Below, piece by piece: positions 10,350 through 22,528 of a DNA stretch of 64,000 nucleotides; position 1 is the first letter of the stretch, and each line of letters starts with the position of its first letter. The stretch is from Gaeumannomyces sp. JS-464 (taxonomy: Eukaryota > Ascomycota > Sordariomycetes > Magnaporthales > Magnaporthaceae). The position numbers and the translations under genes were made by a program. Where the stretch lies: assembly GCA_002197995.1 (NCBI GenBank), contig NGZR01000001.1, positions 12,109,501 through 12,173,500 on the forward strand, given 5' to 3'. The notes under the pieces were generated by a model that was not told the origin of the DNA, searched no databases, and worked only from the letters and a program-made list of their open reading frames with translations.

Positions 10350-13300
10350 ATGGAGGCGGCATCCCTTCTGAAGCTGACCACCGCGCTGGACCAAGGCTCT
10401 TCCAGGCAGATGCCCCAGAAGCTCGAGGAGCTGTGGCACGCTTTGACAGGATGTGTCTCCGGCAGGTCTCACGCCACAGAGAAGGTGATCCTCAGGTGGC
10501 TGCTCAAGGCCATGAATGGGCCTTCGCCCGATGCCGAGACGCTCCGCCGGTATCCCCTAACATGGGCCATCATGGGATGTGTGTTCGCCCGCATTCCCCT
10601 TTTCTCACTGGCCAAGGCCCTCGCGGACCGGCGCTTTGTCGGCATACTCCAGCAGACGGCAAAGGACCTGTCCACGCCCTGCGGCCTTGACTGCGGCGTT
10701 GCGGCACAGCCAGACACAACGATCGGGGCCCCCAAGGGCTCACTGAAGCGCAAGAGATCACCCATGGCGCCTTTTGATCTCGGCGCTCTGCGGCGCCCCA
10801 GAGGCTGCCTCGAGTCGGCTGAGTCGCTGTTTGCAGCCCTCGACGTTCTGCTGTCGAGGGTTGCCCCCAAAGACGCCAGTCTTCCCGCCAACGAGAGGGC
10901 CGGGGCCGAGCATATAAAAGCCCTCTTCTGTGCCCCGGCTGCCGAGTCCATCGCTATCTTGTCGCCGCTGTTGGCCATCTGCGACCTTGCCATCAAGAAG
11001 CAAGACGCGGTCGACACGCTTGATGGCCAGCAGTCGTGGATCCGCACCGTGGCCGGGTTGTGGGAGCTGCACCTACACAAGACAAGCGATGCTCTCGAAT
11101 TTGCCATCCGCGCCTCCGGGTCCTGCTGCCTCATGCTGGCAGAGCTGCCTGACGACAGTGGCTCCTCTCCCTCTCTAGGCCTGAGCCGGGAGGTTAGCGT
11201 CGCCTGGGCGAGAGACCTCAAGCGCCTGATGATTAGGAACTTCACCATACCTGCCCGGTCCGAGTTCCTGAACCAGAAACGCACCGAAGTCATCAGCACT
11301 CCAGTCAGGCTGAATAGTCTGCAGGCCGCAGTCCTGTCTCCGGTCATTTTCCTCCTTGTGCTGGAAACACCACGCGTCGTTGGCGGAACCAGCACGAACA
11401 GGGACAATAAGCAGTGGCTCGAGGCCGTGTTCGATCTCCTCGCGGCCCCTCTGCGTTCTCTGGACCCCGTGGAGAGAAACGCTGTCATGAAGCAGCTGCT
11501 GAGATGGCCCTGGCACATGGCTGCGCACCAGCTCTGGCCTCCCTGCAGTCTATATGCGGGCATTACGCCATTGGAAACGAGGGTGCCGACTGGGCTCTGG
11601 TGTCCGCCCTGGCAGAGTGTGACGCGGATGTTTTTCTCGCATCCGAACAGGGAAGAAACCTGCTGTCTGAGATCATGGGACGTGCCCCCCACTCGGCCAT
11701 CTCTGATGGGGGGACTACGATTCTCTTTGCTCTATGATGCTCTCGCTTGCCGGCGCGTCGGTGAGGGCGAGAGAGTTCCCGAGGTTCATCAACCAGTGGT
11801 TCGACAACCTTACAGAATGCTTCACGGCCGTCACTGCCCATGGAACGTCTCCTGCCAATGTATTCTGGTTCGATATCCGAGTCACTTCCGCCATCTCGGG
11901 CTTTATTCAGCAGGCCCTGACGACCAAGCAACTCACCGGCCTGATCACCGACCTGGCCGAAACAAAGGGCCTATCGGCGCGGGCCGCTCGGGTCATCGTC
12001 TTCGATGCAATCTGCCGCGGCATCGCCGCCGAGGACTTTATCGACGCTGCTGCCCAGGGCTTGTTCGAGATGGTGTGGACAGATCCCATCCCGTTCAACA
12101 TGGGCGAGGCATCGGCCGCGCAGTGGAGAATTGCATCCAAAGCATTCACTTGGGGACTGATGACGCGAGAAGATGATCTAGGCCGCCGTGTAGTCAGGGC
12201 CCTGGAGGAGGTCCTGGGGAAGAAGAGAGCGCAGACTTCAGACCCGGCGGTCTTTGACGCCTTCAGGTGCGCTGCGGCGGCCTGGTCATCGTCTTATGTC
12301 GGCGACGGGTCGACGGCTGACCCTGGGTCGGCCATTCCCCTCTTTTTGGGCCGGCTGAGTCTCGAACTTCGCCATACCGGCCTTGACTGTAACGATTCCC
12401 TCCTTACATTCTGCCCAGCCGGCCCAGGATATGGCTGGTGCCGACCCGCTCCGTCCGTTCCAATTAAGCAGCATATCAGCAACCACCTATGTTGTCTGGG
12501 TATTGTTGTGGTTCCCCAGACTTGTCTCGTGCGTTTCTTGCCTCCCGTCAGCCATCCCAAAACCCTCCCGTGTGTAATATGCTAATTTGCGAAGAATCCT
12601 CCCTATGCCCTCGGCCGACGCACTACCAGAGTTCGTGGCTGCCGTGCTGCGGTCCATCTGCAGCATAGATATCACGACTGGTGATGATGCCCAAGCGTGT
12701 CATCATTTATGTTCTATGGGTTTGATAAACTCTCTAAGCGCTATACACGGCGAGAAGCCACCCTGTAAGCCGGCCCTGTTATCCACCATGCCAATCCCAT
12801 AACGTACCACGATGACGTGAGGACAGAGCTATTTCTGACTGAGCGTCAACTGCCACTTATTAGTGAGGGGCTTCGTCGACCCTATCATCAACCTTCTGTC
12901 CGACTCGGACTCTCCAGGGGGAGCTACATCAGGTTTCCTGGTCAGACTGCCTGGCGAATGCCTTTCTCGAAACGACCGGGAACGGATCGTATCGAGCCTA
13001 TTCAATCTATCCCTGAACCAGTCTGCATCTCCTGGGGATGGAGGAGCCTTCAGAGAGAGCGCATTGGGCGCCATGGTTCAGATAATGAGGGTGAAGCCGA
13101 CGCTATGTCCTGTGCGTTCCCTTCAGCCTCTCCACGCCCCTGAGCCTGTCTACATCTGTATATTGTGCATGGCTAACGACCGCAAGCAGGAGTTGAGCTT
13201 CCGTGGGCTGCTTGAACTAGGCTCCAGTGTTGCGCCTTGTGTTCCCAAGCGTGAGAAATCTCATTCTGTGCGCGCCTGGGATGCTGAGGCTGCTGCCTTC

Positions 13301-14921
13301 AAACTATTCGAGGAGCTGGCTCGCTTGACACTCGGGTAAGAACATCCAGAGCCATGAAAGCCAGGCGGTGCGTTGATGCGGATGCTAAATAACAAATAGG
13401 CAAATGACGGTCTCATGTGGTGCCAGAGAGATGGCGTATATCCGGGAGATATGGCCAGTATTGTCCGAACGCACCCAGAAACCGCGTCACGGTGATGGCA
13501 CTCCTGTGGCCCTGACGCTCCTCTCCTTCGTCTCATCCATGAAACAGCTGGGCCCCTCGAAGCGCTTCACACGAGAGGTGACTTGTGTAGACGAGGCTAC
13601 CAAGGAGCTTTGTCGCTTGGTGACAGAGGCCATGACGAAATGCTTCAAGGCTGTAGAAAAGAAGAAGGCAAAGGCGGATGAGAGATCCCTCTTTGAGCTG
13701 CAGACGGCTCTGTTGGCGTCCGAGGCGTGCTGGGGCTCTGAACTTGAAGCATCTCTCATGCCACTGCGCGAGAAGATGGCATCTGTATATCCGGCGCTCC
13801 GCATTGTCGATTCTGGGCTTGGGTCTCTTCTCGCATCGCTCCTTAGCGGCCGTCTTGGCCTGCATCTGGCGGCCGACCAGGAGGACCCCTCTGACAAGGA
13901 GCCGAGCCTTAACAAAGCGCGGCGCTTGGTTGACGTGGAAGGGGACGTGCCAAAAGCGAGCCTGCTTCGAAAAGTGACGGTCCAGCTGCGGCAGTCGCCT
14001 GCTCGGCTGGAACAGCTGCTCGCTGCCCGGCTAGCCTTGAAGCAAATCAACGGTCGGTACTATCAGTCCTCGCCGCGCTCGGATTATGCGTTGATCCGCG
14101 GTATACCTGCAGCCTCTAACACCACGTTCTCTCTGCAGTTGCCTACCCTCCAGAAGCCGCAGCCGATCTCAGCATGGCGCAGAGCGCACTCACACAGTTT
14201 CTGGCACAGCCAGAATCTCTGGCGGACTTTGTCGATGCCGCACGGGCAAGCCACTCCCTGCTGGACGGGAAATCGGCCTCCGCCACGCAGTGGAACGTGG
14301 AGCACACGCTGGGCAGCATATGCCTGCTCTGCTCACCGGACAATCCTGGAACCGAGGTTGTCCGACGCTCGGCGCTGACGTACGAATGGTTATGCCTCCT
14401 GGCCGAGGCTGTCCTAAAGCGCCACCGCCGCCGTCTGGATGGCCACATGCATCTTCTCGTTACCACCTTGCAGTCGCTCCTCTCGTGCCTCATCCGCCAT
14501 CCTTTTGACTCGGATCGGCAGGGCTGGGCCTCCGGGGTCACGGTGGGCGCAACAGGGAAGTATCCGTACTGGGAGAAGCACGCAAGGATCTTTGCGCGCC
14601 TCCTGGCCCTGGTTTGCGAGCCGAGCGTGGCATCGGTCGTGCGTTCGCAGCAGAGCACGCTGGACTCGGCAACGGACGCGGCGAAGCGCGTGGCCGGGCA
14701 GTACATGTACCTTGTCGTCATGGCCTTCATCAAGCTGCAGCTCGAGGGCAACGTTCCGCACGGCGTGCGGGAGGCGCTCCTCCCCCGTGTATTCGATCCT
14801 GGACATCACGCCGCCGGACCTGCGCAGGGTCATGGCCGACGCCATGGATTCGAGCGGCAGGGCCATTTGGAAGGACCTGTACGAGAAGTACCGCAAGTTC
14901 GGCAAGTGGAGGGGAACTTGA
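10350..14921 (+). CDS. Urb2/Npa2-family nucleolar 60S biogenesis factor (multiple frame breaks)
   Basis: A large nucleolar protein of the Urb2/Npa2 family, which in yeast acts in early 27S pre-rRNA processing. The identification rests on the C-terminal region (YMYLVVMAFIKLQLEG ... VYSILDITPPDLRRVMADAM ... IWKDLYEKYRKFGKW), which is diagnostic. The N-terminus is MEAASLLKLTTALDQG. I see introns near 12529-12594, 12765-12826, 13100-13190, 13340-13399 and 14050-14140. Beyond these, the frame changes without an intron at about 11500-11515, 11725-11740, 12385-12400, in the G(4) run at 12867-12870 and in the C(5) run at 14782-14786. Protein quality is good on both sides of each break. Yeast Urb2 is essential, so sequence errors are more likely than gene death, but five breaks in one locus are many. 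Exon edges other than 12529-12594 are approximate. Confidence 0.8.
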
Positions 14922-15196
14922 TAACCTGCGGTGCGCCCCCTGGGGACGGGCGGGGCATACAAGGTCACAACAAGAGCGTGTATCGAGTATCCTGATGCGG
15001 GCGGCATTGTAATTATATATGTCTAGCTACATACTGCGCACGCAGACAAAACGCAACCCTACCTCGTTCGGTAGGTAATTAGCACAGATCTAAATTGACC
15101 TCTGGGTACGGTGTATGGCGTTAAGGGTTATTGATCTACCGCATGTGGTTCGTAAGAAGTCGTCAACAACAGCGATTTCATACAGCCTTGCAATAA

Positions 15197-16434
15197 CTAA
15201 GGAGATGCAGGCTGGAAGGCGACAGCGACAAAGGAAGGATAAAACAGCCAACATGACTTTTTTTTTTCTTTTTCTTTTATTTTTTTTTTTTTACTCTTCT
15301 TCGGATACTTGCTAGGGTGACCGTGCTTTTTCGCATAGGCTCTGATGTCGCCGTGTATGGCCCACAGGACGAAGAACCAGATGGCAGCAACTACCCAGGC
15401 GCCGATGGTGTCGACGAACCAGTTGTTCCTCAGAGAGCCGCCCAGGTTGATGAAGCGCAGGACCTCGCCGAGGAAGGCGACCGTGACAAAATAGTTGCCG
15501 CGCTCAAGCCCCGGATGGCAGCAGTGGCGACCTGGTTGGGGGTCTGGCGCGGGTCGTCCTTCTCGAGCTGTAGGGTGATGTCGGGCTTGGTGCGCTGCTC
15601 GCGGTCGAAGCCGGGGCTGAGGATGGTGCCCGGGGTGACGACGTGGATCTTGACGGGGTGATCCGGGTAGAGTAGTGCCTCCTGGCACAGGGTGTCGGCC
15701 AGGCCGCGCAGGGCGTACTTGGACGGCGTGTAGGGGGCGTAGCCGGCCAGAGCGAAGAAGGCGAGGACCGAGGCGGTGAAGATGAGGTGCTTGGGCTCCG
15801 AGCGGGGGCCGGGGCTGGCCCGGGAGGGGTCGTACCAGGCGCGCAGGATGGCGTGGGCCATCTCGGCGGAGCCCCAGTAGTTTACGTCCATGTTGCGGCG
15901 GCCGGCGGCGACGGCGCCGTCCGAGTCGGCCCACAGCATGGGCGTCGACAAGCCGGCGACGCACCACACGACGTCGGGCGCCGACCCGCCGTTCCAGCGC
16001 GACGCCTCCTCCACCACCCGGACGGCGTAGCCGGGCTCCGACACGTCCGCCGCGATGTGGTGGAACCGCTGGGTCTGGGAGACTTGGCGGCCGCCTTGAG
16101 CTCGCTGACCGTCTCCTCGAGGCGCGCGACATTGCGGGCGACGACGATGACGTTAGCGCCCTTCTCCGCGAGCTGGCGCGCGGCGCTCCTGCCCATGCCC
16201 TCGGTGGCGCCGGTGAGAAGGACAGTCTATAAGTTCATCAGCGAGAGCTCACGCCACGCTTTGTAGCACGACATTTGGGCTTTTCAGGGGAAATACACGT
16301 ACCTTGCCCTCCACCGGCATTTGGTTCTTCCCAAACAGCCCCATAGCGAGGACGGTTGCTCCAAGGACACCAGCTGATCCTAGAGCGATGGCAGAAGCGC
16401 TGGGGTTCCGCGCGCCCTGTAGCCAGGGTTCCAT
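15197..16434 (-). CDS. 3-ketodihydrosphingosine reductase (Tsc10/KSR1, SDR family)
   Basis: Short-chain dehydrogenase that reduces 3-ketosphinganine with NADPH in sphingolipid synthesis at the ER. Exon 1 is 16303-16434 (44 codons), the intron 16227-16302 (GTACGT donor) and exon 2 starts at 16226. Exon 1 has an N-terminal hydrophobic anchor (AIALGSAGVLGATVLAMGLF). Exon 2 opens with the Rossmann motif TGATEGMG, then has the YxxxK catalytic pair in YTPSK and two C-terminal hydrophobic segments (WVVAAIWFFVLWAI) as in KDSR. Two frame breaks: one near 16075-16090 and one at the C(4) run 15509-15512 (GGGG on the coding strand). The end is uncertain because the tail reads through long A-runs (KKSKKKK); a one-base change there would give an earlier TAA. 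It is head-to-head with sas10. Confidence 0.9.
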
Positions 16435-17073
16435 CGACGCACGCGGTCAAGGAGTGCAAGCACTCGGGTTGCGGCTGAAAAGGGGGAGAGACGAATAGAG
16501 GTAACGTCAGGGGTCTGTGCTTCAGGGGCGGCGAGCTTTGCTCCCAACAGACATGCCAGACGAGGCTTGTGTCTGCAGCAGCAATACTCCGAGCTTCTAG
16601 CCCTTGGTGGCTACTCAGCTACGTAGGAAGAACCTGCCCGTCGGCTTTGCTACCGTCATCAGGCTAGCATTCAGTCTTGCATAGCCTTGGGTTCGCGCCT
16701 TGGAGCATCCGTCGTCCGGGGGGTTGTGAAGGATCTAGCCATATTAGTGGATGGGCGGAGCTTCCAGCCAGTTGCATCGGAAGTGGATACCAAGTGCACA
16801 TGGCGCAAACCAAGTGTCCAATGGATAAGTGGATAAGACTGATAAGCTTGGTCTTGAGCTGGGAAGTGGGGTAGGCGGGCGACAGATTGGGTGGGAACAG
16901 AGACGGCAAAAAAAAACAAAAAAAAAAAGTTGATAGAACCACAGACGCAAAACGCGCCAGCTCCCCACGGCTTGAAAGGTCGATCTCACCACCCGCGCAG
17001 GCTCAAGTCAAAGAGAGAGAGAGAGCATCTCTTCACTTCCAGCTCCTCCCCAGAGCTGCAGCCAGTCTCCACC
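16435..17073. promoter_or_regulatory. bidirectional promoter, ksr1 / sas10
   Basis: The 639-bp gap between divergent starts. A CCAAT pentamer is at 16818-16822. Near sas10 there is an A-rich tract and an (AG)n run at about 17013-17026 that should fall in its 5' leader. The sas10 start has a good fungal context (CACCATGG). Confidence 0.5.
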
Positions 17074-18974
17074 ATGGGCAAAAAACGAAAGGCATCTCGT
17101 CAGCCTGTGGCCCCTTCTGGGCCCAGAGACGTGGATCCTGCCGATGCGCGCCTTCAAGTCAACTCGTACGATGATATTGCCGATTCAGAAGAAGAGTATT
17201 TTATCAACAAGGACAAGATTCTTCTCGATGACGGCCCTAGTGCCAAGCGGCGGAAGGCCGAAAAGGAGGATGCCATATTCGAGTCCTCGGACGAGGAAGT
17301 TCTGGGCGACTACGACGATGACGACGACGACAGCGACGACGACGAGCACATGGACAGGCGCCAAGAAGACGACAGCGAGGACGACGGTCACCCCCGGGCT
17401 GACGCCGGTGAGGCAGACCAGGACGATCGGGGCTATTGGGGCTCTTCAAAAAAGGAGTATTATGAGGCGGATGCCCTTGAGACCGAAGCCGATGCCTTGG
17501 CCGAAGAAGCCGAGGCGAAGCGTCTGCAACAGAAAAAGCTTGCCAGGATGTCTGAGGCCGACTTCATGTTTGACGCAGATGAATGGAACGCGCAGGGCGG
17601 GGATGCAATTGAGGAGGGCCAGGCCGGCGGCGACGGCGTTCTCACTGAGGTTCTCAAGGACGTCGACGTTACCAGCGACATGGGCCCCGACGAGATCTAC
17701 AAAGCTCTCCAGGCAAGGTATCCCGAATTCGACTTCCTCGTCGACGAGTTCCAGCAGCTGCAGCCCCGACTGTCCGAGTATAGGCAGGCCGCCGAGGGCA
17801 AGCCGTCCAAGTCTCTTGAGGTTGTGCAGTACTGGACGTTGGGCTGCTACGTCGCCGCGCTCGCCAGCTACTTTGCCATTCTCACCTCGCCTTCCCGGGA
17901 CGGCCATAGCCAACCAAAGCCCCTCGACCCGGCAACGCTGCGCGACCACGAGATCATGGGGACATTGGTCAGCTGCCGCCAGGCGTGGTCTAGGGTCCAG
18001 AGGTTCAAAGGTTCGGCCAGGGTTGCCGGTCTCTCAAGCGACACGCAGTCGCGCTGTGCGGCTGCCGACGAGCTCACACCGACACAGGCGAAAGATTCAG
18101 GGGGACATCAAAGGCACAACCGGGTGACAGTGCCGGTCTCGGCGGTAAAAAGAAACGTCTCGACAAACAGAAACTCGCCAAAGCCAAGAAGCTGGAAGAA
18201 TCGCTGGCCGACCTTTCGGAGCTCTTACCCAAGTCACAACAGAAGAGGAAGGCACAGCGGCAAGCTGCCGGTGCCGACGCGGCAGATGCTGCGGGCACTG
18301 GAGAGGACGACAACTCTGACTTTGGCGACGAGGACGTTCTAGACGCGCGCACCGCAGAGGACAAGGCTGCGCGCAAGAAGAGCCTGCGGTTCTACACGTC
18401 CCAGATTGTGCAAAAGGCCGGAAAACGGGCCGGGGCTGGGAGAGAGGCAGGTGGCGATATGGACATTCCGCATCGCGAGCGGTTACGTGACCGGCAGGCG
18501 CGCCTCAACGCCGAAGCGGAACGGCGTGGCCAGAAGAGCTCCAAGTATGGCGAGGAGCTCGACGATGGCGACGACGACGACCAGGCGGCGCTAGCTAATG
18601 AGGTGCGCGACGACGAGGACGAGTACTACGACATGGTGGCGCACGGGGCTCGGCAGAAGAAGGCAGACAAGGCAGCCAGGCACGAGGCTCTCAAGGCGGC
18701 AAGCAAGAACGACCAAGTGGTGGAGCGGGAGGAGGTGGGCGAGGACGGCAAGCGGCAGGTGACGTATCACATCCTTAAGAACAAGGGCCTGACGCCCAAG
18801 AGGAAGAAGGAGGCCAAGAACTCGCGGGTAAAGAAGCGCAAGAAGTTCGAGGAGAAGCAGAAGAAGCTGAAGAGCATCCGGGCCGTCTACGGAGGTGGCG
18901 AGAGCCGTGGCGGCTACCAGGGAGAGCTCAGCGGCATCAAGACGGGCCTGATCAAAAGTGTCAAGCTTTCATAG
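17074..18974 (+). CDS. Sas10/Utp3, SSU processome component
   Basis: Nucleolar factor for 18S rRNA maturation. The start at 17074 (MGKKRKASRQP) has a strong context; the frame is open further upstream but looks non-coding. The N-terminal third is strongly acidic (EEEYFINKDK, DDDDDDSDDDEH). The centre holds the Sas10/Utp3/C1D-type helical region (PEFDFLVDEFQQLQP ... YWTLGCYVAALASYFA). The C-terminus is the basic Sas10 domain (YHILKNKGLTPKRKKEAKN, VKKRKKFEEKQKKLKSI, GGYQGELSGIKTGLIKSVK). There is one frame break between about 18015 and 18120, with plausible sequence resuming at KKKRLDKQKLAKAKKLEES. One missing base would give about 633 residues. No intron seen. Identity secure. Confidence 0.92.
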
Positions 18975-19499
18975 GTCGGCGAGGCGCTGTGAGATGTGCC
19001 GGGGTTGTAGCGGATATCGAACTGTTGCACTTGCTGCTGTGTGGTGGCACTTAGCGCCTAGAGCCCACGACAGCTCAATTGAATGTATCATAGCATTTGC
19101 CAACCTGCCTAGCAAGTCCTATGCTGTCACGCTTTCTGGTCCATGTGGTTTCAAGGCTGCTGTTCAAGCGCACATGCATGCAAAGCTGCTGGGCCCAGCC
19201 AAGCTCCGAGTCTACTTGGTGCACGGGTGGCAGGCCCCACATCACCGCCTGCGATTGAGTTCTGTGCCTCTGGAACACATCTCAATTCGGCCACACGCAA
19301 ATGCTCGCCTTTTGCCCCTTGGACACGGCCCTTCATTAAGAGCCAGCGACTCGATGTCGATGCTGTGATACCGTAGCCAAGCCGGGCACCCGTCGAGACG
19401 CCTGCCTCGGGAGCCTCTGGAGAGACTGTTCTCGTCCCCGCCCGCCATCACCCTCCTCCTTCTCCTCCCCAGGCCCGAGCCCTTAGAGACGGCCTAGCA
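18975..19499. other. sas10-cog1 intergenic region
   Basis: Tandem intergenic region of about 525 bp that must hold the sas10 3' UTR and the cog1 promoter. I see no gene and no clear regulatory motif apart from a C/T-rich stretch (about 19436-19475) just before the cog1 start. Confidence 0.45.
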
Positions 19500-22034
19500 A
19501 TGGCCACCCCTTCCACAATGGACCTGTCGGCCATCACCTCGTCGGCCCAGGTGTTCACGTCGCCACAGAACACGCTGCCGCAGATCCGCGCCGTCCACAA
19601 AGCCCTACATGTCGAGATCGACGACCGCGCCGCCCGTTTGCGCACCCAGGTCGGCTCCTCGTACCGCGACCTGCTGGGCACCGCCGACGCCATCGTCCGC
19701 ATGCGCCGCGACATGCAGGAAGTCCAGGCCGCCCTTGACCGCATGGGTGGCCGATGCGGCCGTGCCGTCGTCGGGGCCAAGGTTGAGGGCCTGCGCCGCT
19801 TCACCTCCTTACCCGATACCGACTCCGAGACCACCATGACAGACCGAGACCTTGCGCGATCCCGCCGGGCAAAACCCAGGAAAATGTCGGTAGCCGCAAG
19901 AACGAGGCTGCTCGACGCATGCGCCCTTGCCGCCCGCCGCGTGCTGAGGGTTGGCCTAGGCCCCGGAGCGGCAGCTGGGCCGGGGACCAACGGCGACAGA
20001 CTCCTCGTGGCCGCCAAGGCCCTTCTGCTCGGACGGCTTGTGGGCAAGAGCTTGAGCGACGCCGGCGAGGCCATCGACCCGCAGGTCAAGGCGTCGATAG
20101 AGACGTCGTGGAAGAGCCTGCTGGCCAGCATAGAGACGGCGCTCGAGCGGGTCAGCGACACGGTTGTGGACCGCGACGACGTGCTCAAGGCGCTGTGCGC
20201 CCACAGCCTTGCGCGGAACGCCGGGTCTCGGGAGATTCTCGGCTATTTCCTGCGCGCCCGGGGCCGCGCCATGGCTCTCGCCTTTGAGCTCGACGACGAC
20301 GAGCGCGACCGGGGCCCGGCAGCCGTGCTCGACTGCCTGGGCCTGTACACTCGCACACTGCTGGACGTGCAGGCCCTCGTTCCGAGCAAGCTCTCGGATG
20401 CGCTCAGAGGCCTGAAGAAGACGGCCATCGTCGAGGACGAAGCACTGCTAAAGCTCGAGAGCCTCCGCCTCGACGTCTCAGCCCGCTGGTGCGGCGACGA
20501 AATCCGGTACTACAGGCCATACATCCGCCACGACGATCTGGACGGGAAACAGGCAAAGGAGATGCTCTCGAGCTGGGCCGAAAAGGGTGGGGAGACACTC
20601 CTGAGCGGCCTGGAAAAGACGCTGGGTCAGCTGCACGACTTCCGCTCCACCATCGAGCTGCGCACGCAGGTGCTCCAGGGCTGGATCCGGGACGGCGGCC
20701 GCGTCAGGGGACTTGACCCCACCACTATGCTCGACGGCCTACGCGGCGCCGTCAACGCTCGCCTGCTCCAGATGCTAGCCACCAAGGTGCACAAGCTCCG
20801 CCTGGTCGGCTCCGAGGTCTCGGCCACGCTCGACGGCTGGCGCGAAGGGTCGACGGGCACGGGCCAGAGCTTGTGGGAGGACCAAGACATAGACCTAGAC
20901 CTCTCGGGCGGCGCTGCCTCGTTCACGCGCGACGTCGTCTCACGACTGTACGGGCGAAACGACGTCGTGTCCAAGGCGGTCAACTGCTACCAGTCGTGGC
21001 ATCGCGTCATCGACGACGTCGGCGACGTGGTAAAGCAGCTGAGGCGGCAGCGGTGGGACAATGACGTGGACGAGGTTGAGGACGAGGAAACTATCGAACA
21101 CAGGCAGCAGCTACTCAGCAAAGATGATCCGCAGCTGCTTCATGACCGGCTGGGCGAGTGCCTGCGGGAAGCCTTTGCGGAGCTGGACAGGGAGCTGGGC
21201 AGGCTTTGGACAGGCGTCGAGGCCAGCCACGGTCACGGCGGGGAGGCGGCAGTCTACTTCATCCGGGTGCTGCGCGACATGCGCAGCCGGCTGCCAGACA
21301 TCGAGAACGCCAAGACGCTTGGGCTCTCGCTCATCCCGGCTCTCCATGACAGGGTGGCGAGGACGGCTGCCCAATCACCGCTGAGCGAGTTTACCGACCG
21401 GGCGTTGACCAGGCGTACGGTCGCGGGGAGGGGGTTGTGGGAGGGGACCGACCCGGACCTGCCCACCTCGCCATCCCCCGGCACCCTCGGGTTTTTGCGC
21501 GACCTGGTCAGGTCCATGCAAGAATCCGGCATGGACGTCTGGAGCCCGGCTGCCGTCGTTGTGCTAAAGGCTCACCTGCGGAAGCAGCTGAGCGAGGCGT
21601 GGACCGAGGCGCTGCTCCAGACGCAGCCGAAACAAGGCGCGTGGGGAGAGAAAACAAATCACTCGAGTGGCTCTCCCTCCAACGATAATCAAGACGGTGA
21701 CGATGATAAGCCCGACGGAGGCGCACAGGCAGAGGATGCCTCGAGCGCCACGCCTGCTTCGGAACAAGACGATACCAACCAGACTCCCCCGTCGCCCGAG
21801 TCGCGGCGTGATCTGCTCGTCCAGTGGGTTTTCGACATATCTCTACTACGGTGCAGCATGGGCTCTCCGCCCGGCCCGTCCAAAGATGAGCTCGAGGATC
21901 TCGAGGATGCCGTGTATCAGCAGTCCGGACTGGAGAGCACCGCGGTGCGCCAACGGCTGACTAGATCGGCGGAGGATTACTGGAAGCCGGACGAGCCTGC
22001 TGTTTGGGCTGCTGGCATGACAAGGAGATTATAG
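19500..22034 (+). CDS. conserved oligomeric Golgi complex subunit 1 (Cog1)
   Basis: A single-exon gene for 844 residues, intact. Cog1 is part of lobe A of the COG tether, which captures retrograde vesicles at the Golgi. The N-terminus has the Vps51/COG-type helical motif (FTSPQNTLPQIRAVHKAL ... LRTQVGSSYRDLLGTADAIVRMRRDMQEVQAALDRM), the best family signature. The rest is helical. Near residues 715-760 there is a low-complexity acidic/Ser insert (DDDKPDGG, SSATPASEQDD) before the conserved C-terminal block (RDLLVQWVFDISLLRC). Length fits fungal Cog1. No introns and no frame breaks, in contrast to urb2 and sas10 next door. Confidence 0.88.
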   Translation: MATPSTMDLSAITSSAQVFTSPQNTLPQIRAVHKALHVEIDDRAARLRTQVGSSYRDLLGTADAIVRMRRDMQEVQAALDRMGGRCGRAVVGAKVEGLRRFTSLPDTDSETTMTDRDLARSRRAKPRKMSVAARTRLLDACALAARRVLRVGLGPGAAAGPGTNGDRLLVAAKALLLGRLVGKSLSDAGEAIDPQVKASIETSWKSLLASIETALERVSDTVVDRDDVLKALCAHSLARNAGSREILGYFLRARGRAMALAFELDDDERDRGPAAVLDCLGLYTRTLLDVQALVPSKLSDALRGLKKTAIVEDEALLKLESLRLDVSARWCGDEIRYYRPYIRHDDLDGKQAKEMLSSWAEKGGETLLSGLEKTLGQLHDFRSTIELRTQVLQGWIRDGGRVRGLDPTTMLDGLRGAVNARLLQMLATKVHKLRLVGSEVSATLDGWREGSTGTGQSLWEDQDIDLDLSGGAASFTRDVVSRLYGRNDVVSKAVNCYQSWHRVIDDVGDVVKQLRRQRWDNDVDEVEDEETIEHRQQLLSKDDPQLLHDRLGECLREAFAELDRELGRLWTGVEASHGHGGEAAVYFIRVLRDMRSRLPDIENAKTLGLSLIPALHDRVARTAAQSPLSEFTDRALTRRTVAGRGLWEGTDPDLPTSPSPGTLGFLRDLVRSMQESGMDVWSPAAVVVLKAHLRKQLSEAWTEALLQTQPKQGAWGEKTNHSSGSPSNDNQDGDDDKPDGGAQAEDASSATPASEQDDTNQTPPSPESRRDLLVQWVFDISLLRCSMGSPPGPSKDELEDLEDAVYQQSGLESTAVRQRLTRSAEDYWKPDEPAVWAAGMTRRL

Positions 22035-22528
22035 GCTAGAAAGACTACTATGATATAAACGAAATGAAAATAACACATAAAATATCAAGATCCAAAAGCC
22101 CGCCATTCTGCGACACCGCCGTCTATTTGCCGTCTACTACCGACTCGTGTGTGTGTGTATGAGTGTGTGGTTGACGCCGCCAGAAAACAGCAGCCGCTGC
22201 GCTCCGCAGGAATGGTCAAGGGTGACCGACATGGTCTTATGTGCCCACCCAGAATGGACATAATACACAGCTCTACCGCCCGCCTTCTATCCTCTGTTTG
22301 ACGTACCTCGTCAAAGGCCGTGTTTCTAGGCTGTAGCCTGCGTTCTTGGACCACCCTCGTCGATATATACGTTCACGGCGTACGCTGCTGCTGGCTGCGC
22401 ATGGTGTCTTTTTGTGATTGAGATGATAGATGGGGCTGATTTATAGATGATGGACGGCCGCTTTCTTGGGCTTGTTTCTTCTTCTTTTTTTTTTTTTCTT
22501 CTCTCTTCGTCATTGATTCCCTGCAAGC
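22035..22528. other. convergent 3' flanks
   Basis: Between the ends of cog1 (plus) and eci1 (minus). A T-run followed by a C/T tract around 22484-22505 lies just past the eci1 stop and could be part of its 3' UTR. A short GTGTGTGTGT stretch is near 22148. No gene seen. Confidence 0.5.
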
